Below, one piece after another: positions 62,535 through 64,000 of a stretch of DNA of 64,000 nucleotides; position 1 is the first letter of the stretch; the number at the start of each line of letters is the position of its first letter. The position numbers and the translations under genes are program-made. The notes beneath the pieces were generated by a model, which had not been told where the DNA came from, did not search any database, and worked only from the letters and a program-made list of their open reading frames with translations. The DNA is from Paracoccaceae bacterium (GTDB lineage: Bacteria > Pseudomonadota > Alphaproteobacteria > Rhodobacterales > Rhodobacteraceae): the NCBI GenBank assembly GCA_026706985.1, contig JAPOXR010000030.1:1-64000 (forward strand). Reading direction: 5' to 3'.

Positions 62535-64000
62535 GCTTTGCTGGAGCAAACCGGCTTGAGTTGCTGCAGATCGCGGAATCGGTGGCACAGGAAAAACTGA
62601 TTGACCGCGAATTGGTCATCAAGGCGATCGAGAGTTCGCTCTGCGTCGCCGCCCGCAACAAATATGGCGAACTGCGCGACATCCGCGTGAGCGTCGACCC
62701 CACGACCGGCGAACAGACGGTGCGGCAGGTGCGCACGGTGGTGGAAGAGGTTGAGAATGATGTCGCGGAGTTATCCCTCGAAGAAGCACGGGAAATCAAA
62801 CCGGATGCGGAAATCGGCGATGAGTTTGTTGAAGAGCTCGAGAGTTTCGATATGGGGCGGATCGTATCGCAGCGGGCAAAGCAGGCCCTGTTGCAGCAGG
62901 TCCGGGGGGCCGAGCGCGAGCGGCAGTATGAGGAATTCAAGGACCGCGTGGGAACGCTGATTGTCGGCACGGTCAAGCGCGAGGAATATGGCAACATCAT
63001 TGTCGACCTGACCCGTGGTGAGGGTATCATCCGCCGCGAAGACAAAATCGGCCGCGAGAGCTATGGCGTCGGTGAGCGTCTGCGCTCCTATGTGAGGGAT
63101 GTCAGGTCGGAAACCCGGGGGCCGCAGATTTTTCTTTCGCGCACGGCGAAAGAATTCATGATCGAACTGTTCCGCAACGAAGTGCCGGAAATCTACGAGG
63201 GCACAATCGTCATCCGCGCGGTGGCGCGGGATCCGGGTTCGCGCGCGAAGATTGCCGTCGAGTCCTATGACAGCAGCATCGATCCGGTCGGAGCCTGTGT
63301 CGGTATGCGCGGCTCGCGTGTCCAGACTGTCGTCAATGAGTTGCAGGGCGAGCGGATCGACGTGATTCCGTGGACCGAAAATCTTGTCGACTTCATCGTC
63401 TCGGCACTGCAGCCGGCGACGGTCACGAAGGTGATGCTCACCGATGCTGGAATTCCGCGCGAAGTCGTCGTGCCGGATGACCAATTGTCGCTGGCGATCG
63501 GCCGCCGGGGTCAGAATGTCAATCTGGCCCGCGAATTGACCGGACTCAGGATTTCAATCGTCTCGGAGAGCGAGGAAAGAGAACGCCGCAATGCGGAAGC
63601 CGCTGAGCAGGCGCAGAAGCTCATGGATGCGATGGATATTGATGAGGTTTTCGCCCAGTATCTTGTCTCCGCCGGCTTCGACAGCATCGAATTGCTGGCG
63701 GCATGTGACCAGGAGGAGTTGGCTTCGCTCGAGGGGCTTGATTCGGAGCTTGCCGAGGAAATTCAGGAGCGGGCCGGCGAAGCCGTGCGTGCCGCGGATG
63801 AGGCCATTCGCGGCCGGGCCCGTGAACTCGGACTTCAGGATGATCTGGCCGAGTTTGAGGGGCTGTCCTCGAAGATGCTGCTGGCACTGGCGGAAAACGA
63901 AATTTTCACCCTGGGTGAATTTGCCATTACCGATGTGCAGGAGCTGTCCGGTGACCATGGGGTCAAATATGGAAGGCCCGTGTGGGAACCCGGTATCCTT
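62531..64000 (+). CDS. nusA: Transcription termination/antitermination factor (partial)
   Basis: At least 489 codons, cut by the window end. The N-terminal RNA-polymerase-binding part (LLQIAESVAQEKLIDRELVI), S1 domain (GTVKREEYGNIIVDLTRGEG), and KH domains (IDPVGACVGMRGSRVQTVV; SLAIGRRGQNVNLARELTG) are in order, followed by the acidic C-terminal repeats. NusA regulates pausing and termination. Start is fixed by the overlap with rimP. Confidence 0.97.
   Translation, partial: MSFAGANRLELLQIAESVAQEKLIDRELVIKAIESSLCVAARNKYGELRDIRVSVDPTTGEQTVRQVRTVVEEVENDVAELSLEEAREIKPDAEIGDEFVEELESFDMGRIVSQRAKQALLQQVRGAERERQYEEFKDRVGTLIVGTVKREEYGNIIVDLTRGEGIIRREDKIGRESYGVGERLRSYVRDVRSETRGPQIFLSRTAKEFMIELFRNEVPEIYEGTIVIRAVARDPGSRAKIAVESYDSSIDPVGACVGMRGSRVQTVVNELQGERIDVIPWTENLVDFIVSALQPATVTKVMLTDAGIPREVVVPDDQLSLAIGRRGQNVNLARELTGLRISIVSESEERERRNAEAAEQAQKLMDAMDIDEVFAQYLVSAGFDSIELLAACDQEELASLEGLDSELAEEIQERAGEAVRAADEAIRGRARELGLQDDLAEFEGLSSKMLLALAENEIFTLGEFAITDVQELSGDHGVKYGRPVWEPGIL

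Noticed and set aside
1-64000. CRISPR arrays and CIRCE elements
   Set aside because: No regularly spaced direct repeats, and no TTAGCACTC-type inverted repeat were seen by eye.

Overview
The window looks like an alphaproteobacterial chromosome: high-GC coding sequence, housekeeping gene orders typical of the class (hrcA divergent from rph-rdgB-hemW, dnaK-dnaJ, rimP-nusA), a periplasmic-binding TRAP system and a LacI-controlled sugar ABC operon. I cannot place the genus. No rRNA, convincing tRNA or CRISPR array was seen.

Layout. (1) 1-2.8 kb: the C-terminal tail of an IS630-type transposase, glpD, and a phage-like P-loop nucleotide kinase. (2) 2.8-17 kb: mobile-element cargo, almost all on the minus strand: a giant strawberry-notch-type helicase with a separate beta-class DNA methyltransferase, a decayed IS630 transposase, a HEPN-like / XRE-ImmA / DUF4411 operon, and an operon of four overlapping genes (DUF1778-like, GNAT, GIY-YIG-like, YaaA-like) whose first two genes carry deletions. 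(3) 17-27 kb: a Fic AMPylase-type gene, a dead DUF4143 AAA ATPase, then lacI-SBP-permease-permease-glycosidase-ATPase-dehydrogenase, a complete sugar uptake and catabolism operon with a perfect 16-bp operator. (4) 27-31.8 kb: dctP-dctQ-dctM-amidase-small membrane protein, a TRAP uptake operon read on the minus strand. (5) 32-39.7 kb: a second accessory block: RES/Xre toxin-antitoxin, IstB remnant, a stand-alone DUF262-HNH nuclease, a VapBC-type pair, and an isolated DotA/TraY gene of an I-type (IVB) secretion or conjugation system. (6) 39.7-59 kb: core genes kdsB, cysQ, alkB, dnaK, dnaJ, a sulfolactate/sulfopyruvate module (slcC-comD-comE), sodC, mutS, grpE, hrcA, rph, rdgB, hemW, an orphan DNA methyltransferase, an AhpD-like enzyme, a DUF4892/OmpA-like lipoprotein-free envelope protein and a class IIA HAD protein. 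(7) 59-64 kb: small enzymes, a HigB / HigA-ImmA pair, a structured intergenic stretch ending in a strong terminator, rimP and the start of nusA (cut by the window end).

How it fits together. The two transport operons share one design: a very GC-rich hairpin lies about 10 nt after each binding-protein stop codon and before the permease genes, which should keep the binding protein in excess. The accessory blocks are rich in toxin-antitoxin and nuclease genes and in insertion-sequence debris, as expected for a degenerate conjugative island or a defence hot spot. The most interesting candidates are the helicase plus methyltransferase pair (a possible split DarB-like antirestriction module), the four-gene overlapping GIY-YIG/YaaA-like operon riding on a mutilated TacAT pair, the HEPN/ImmA/DUF4411 operon, and the organosulfonate genes placed directly behind dnaKJ.
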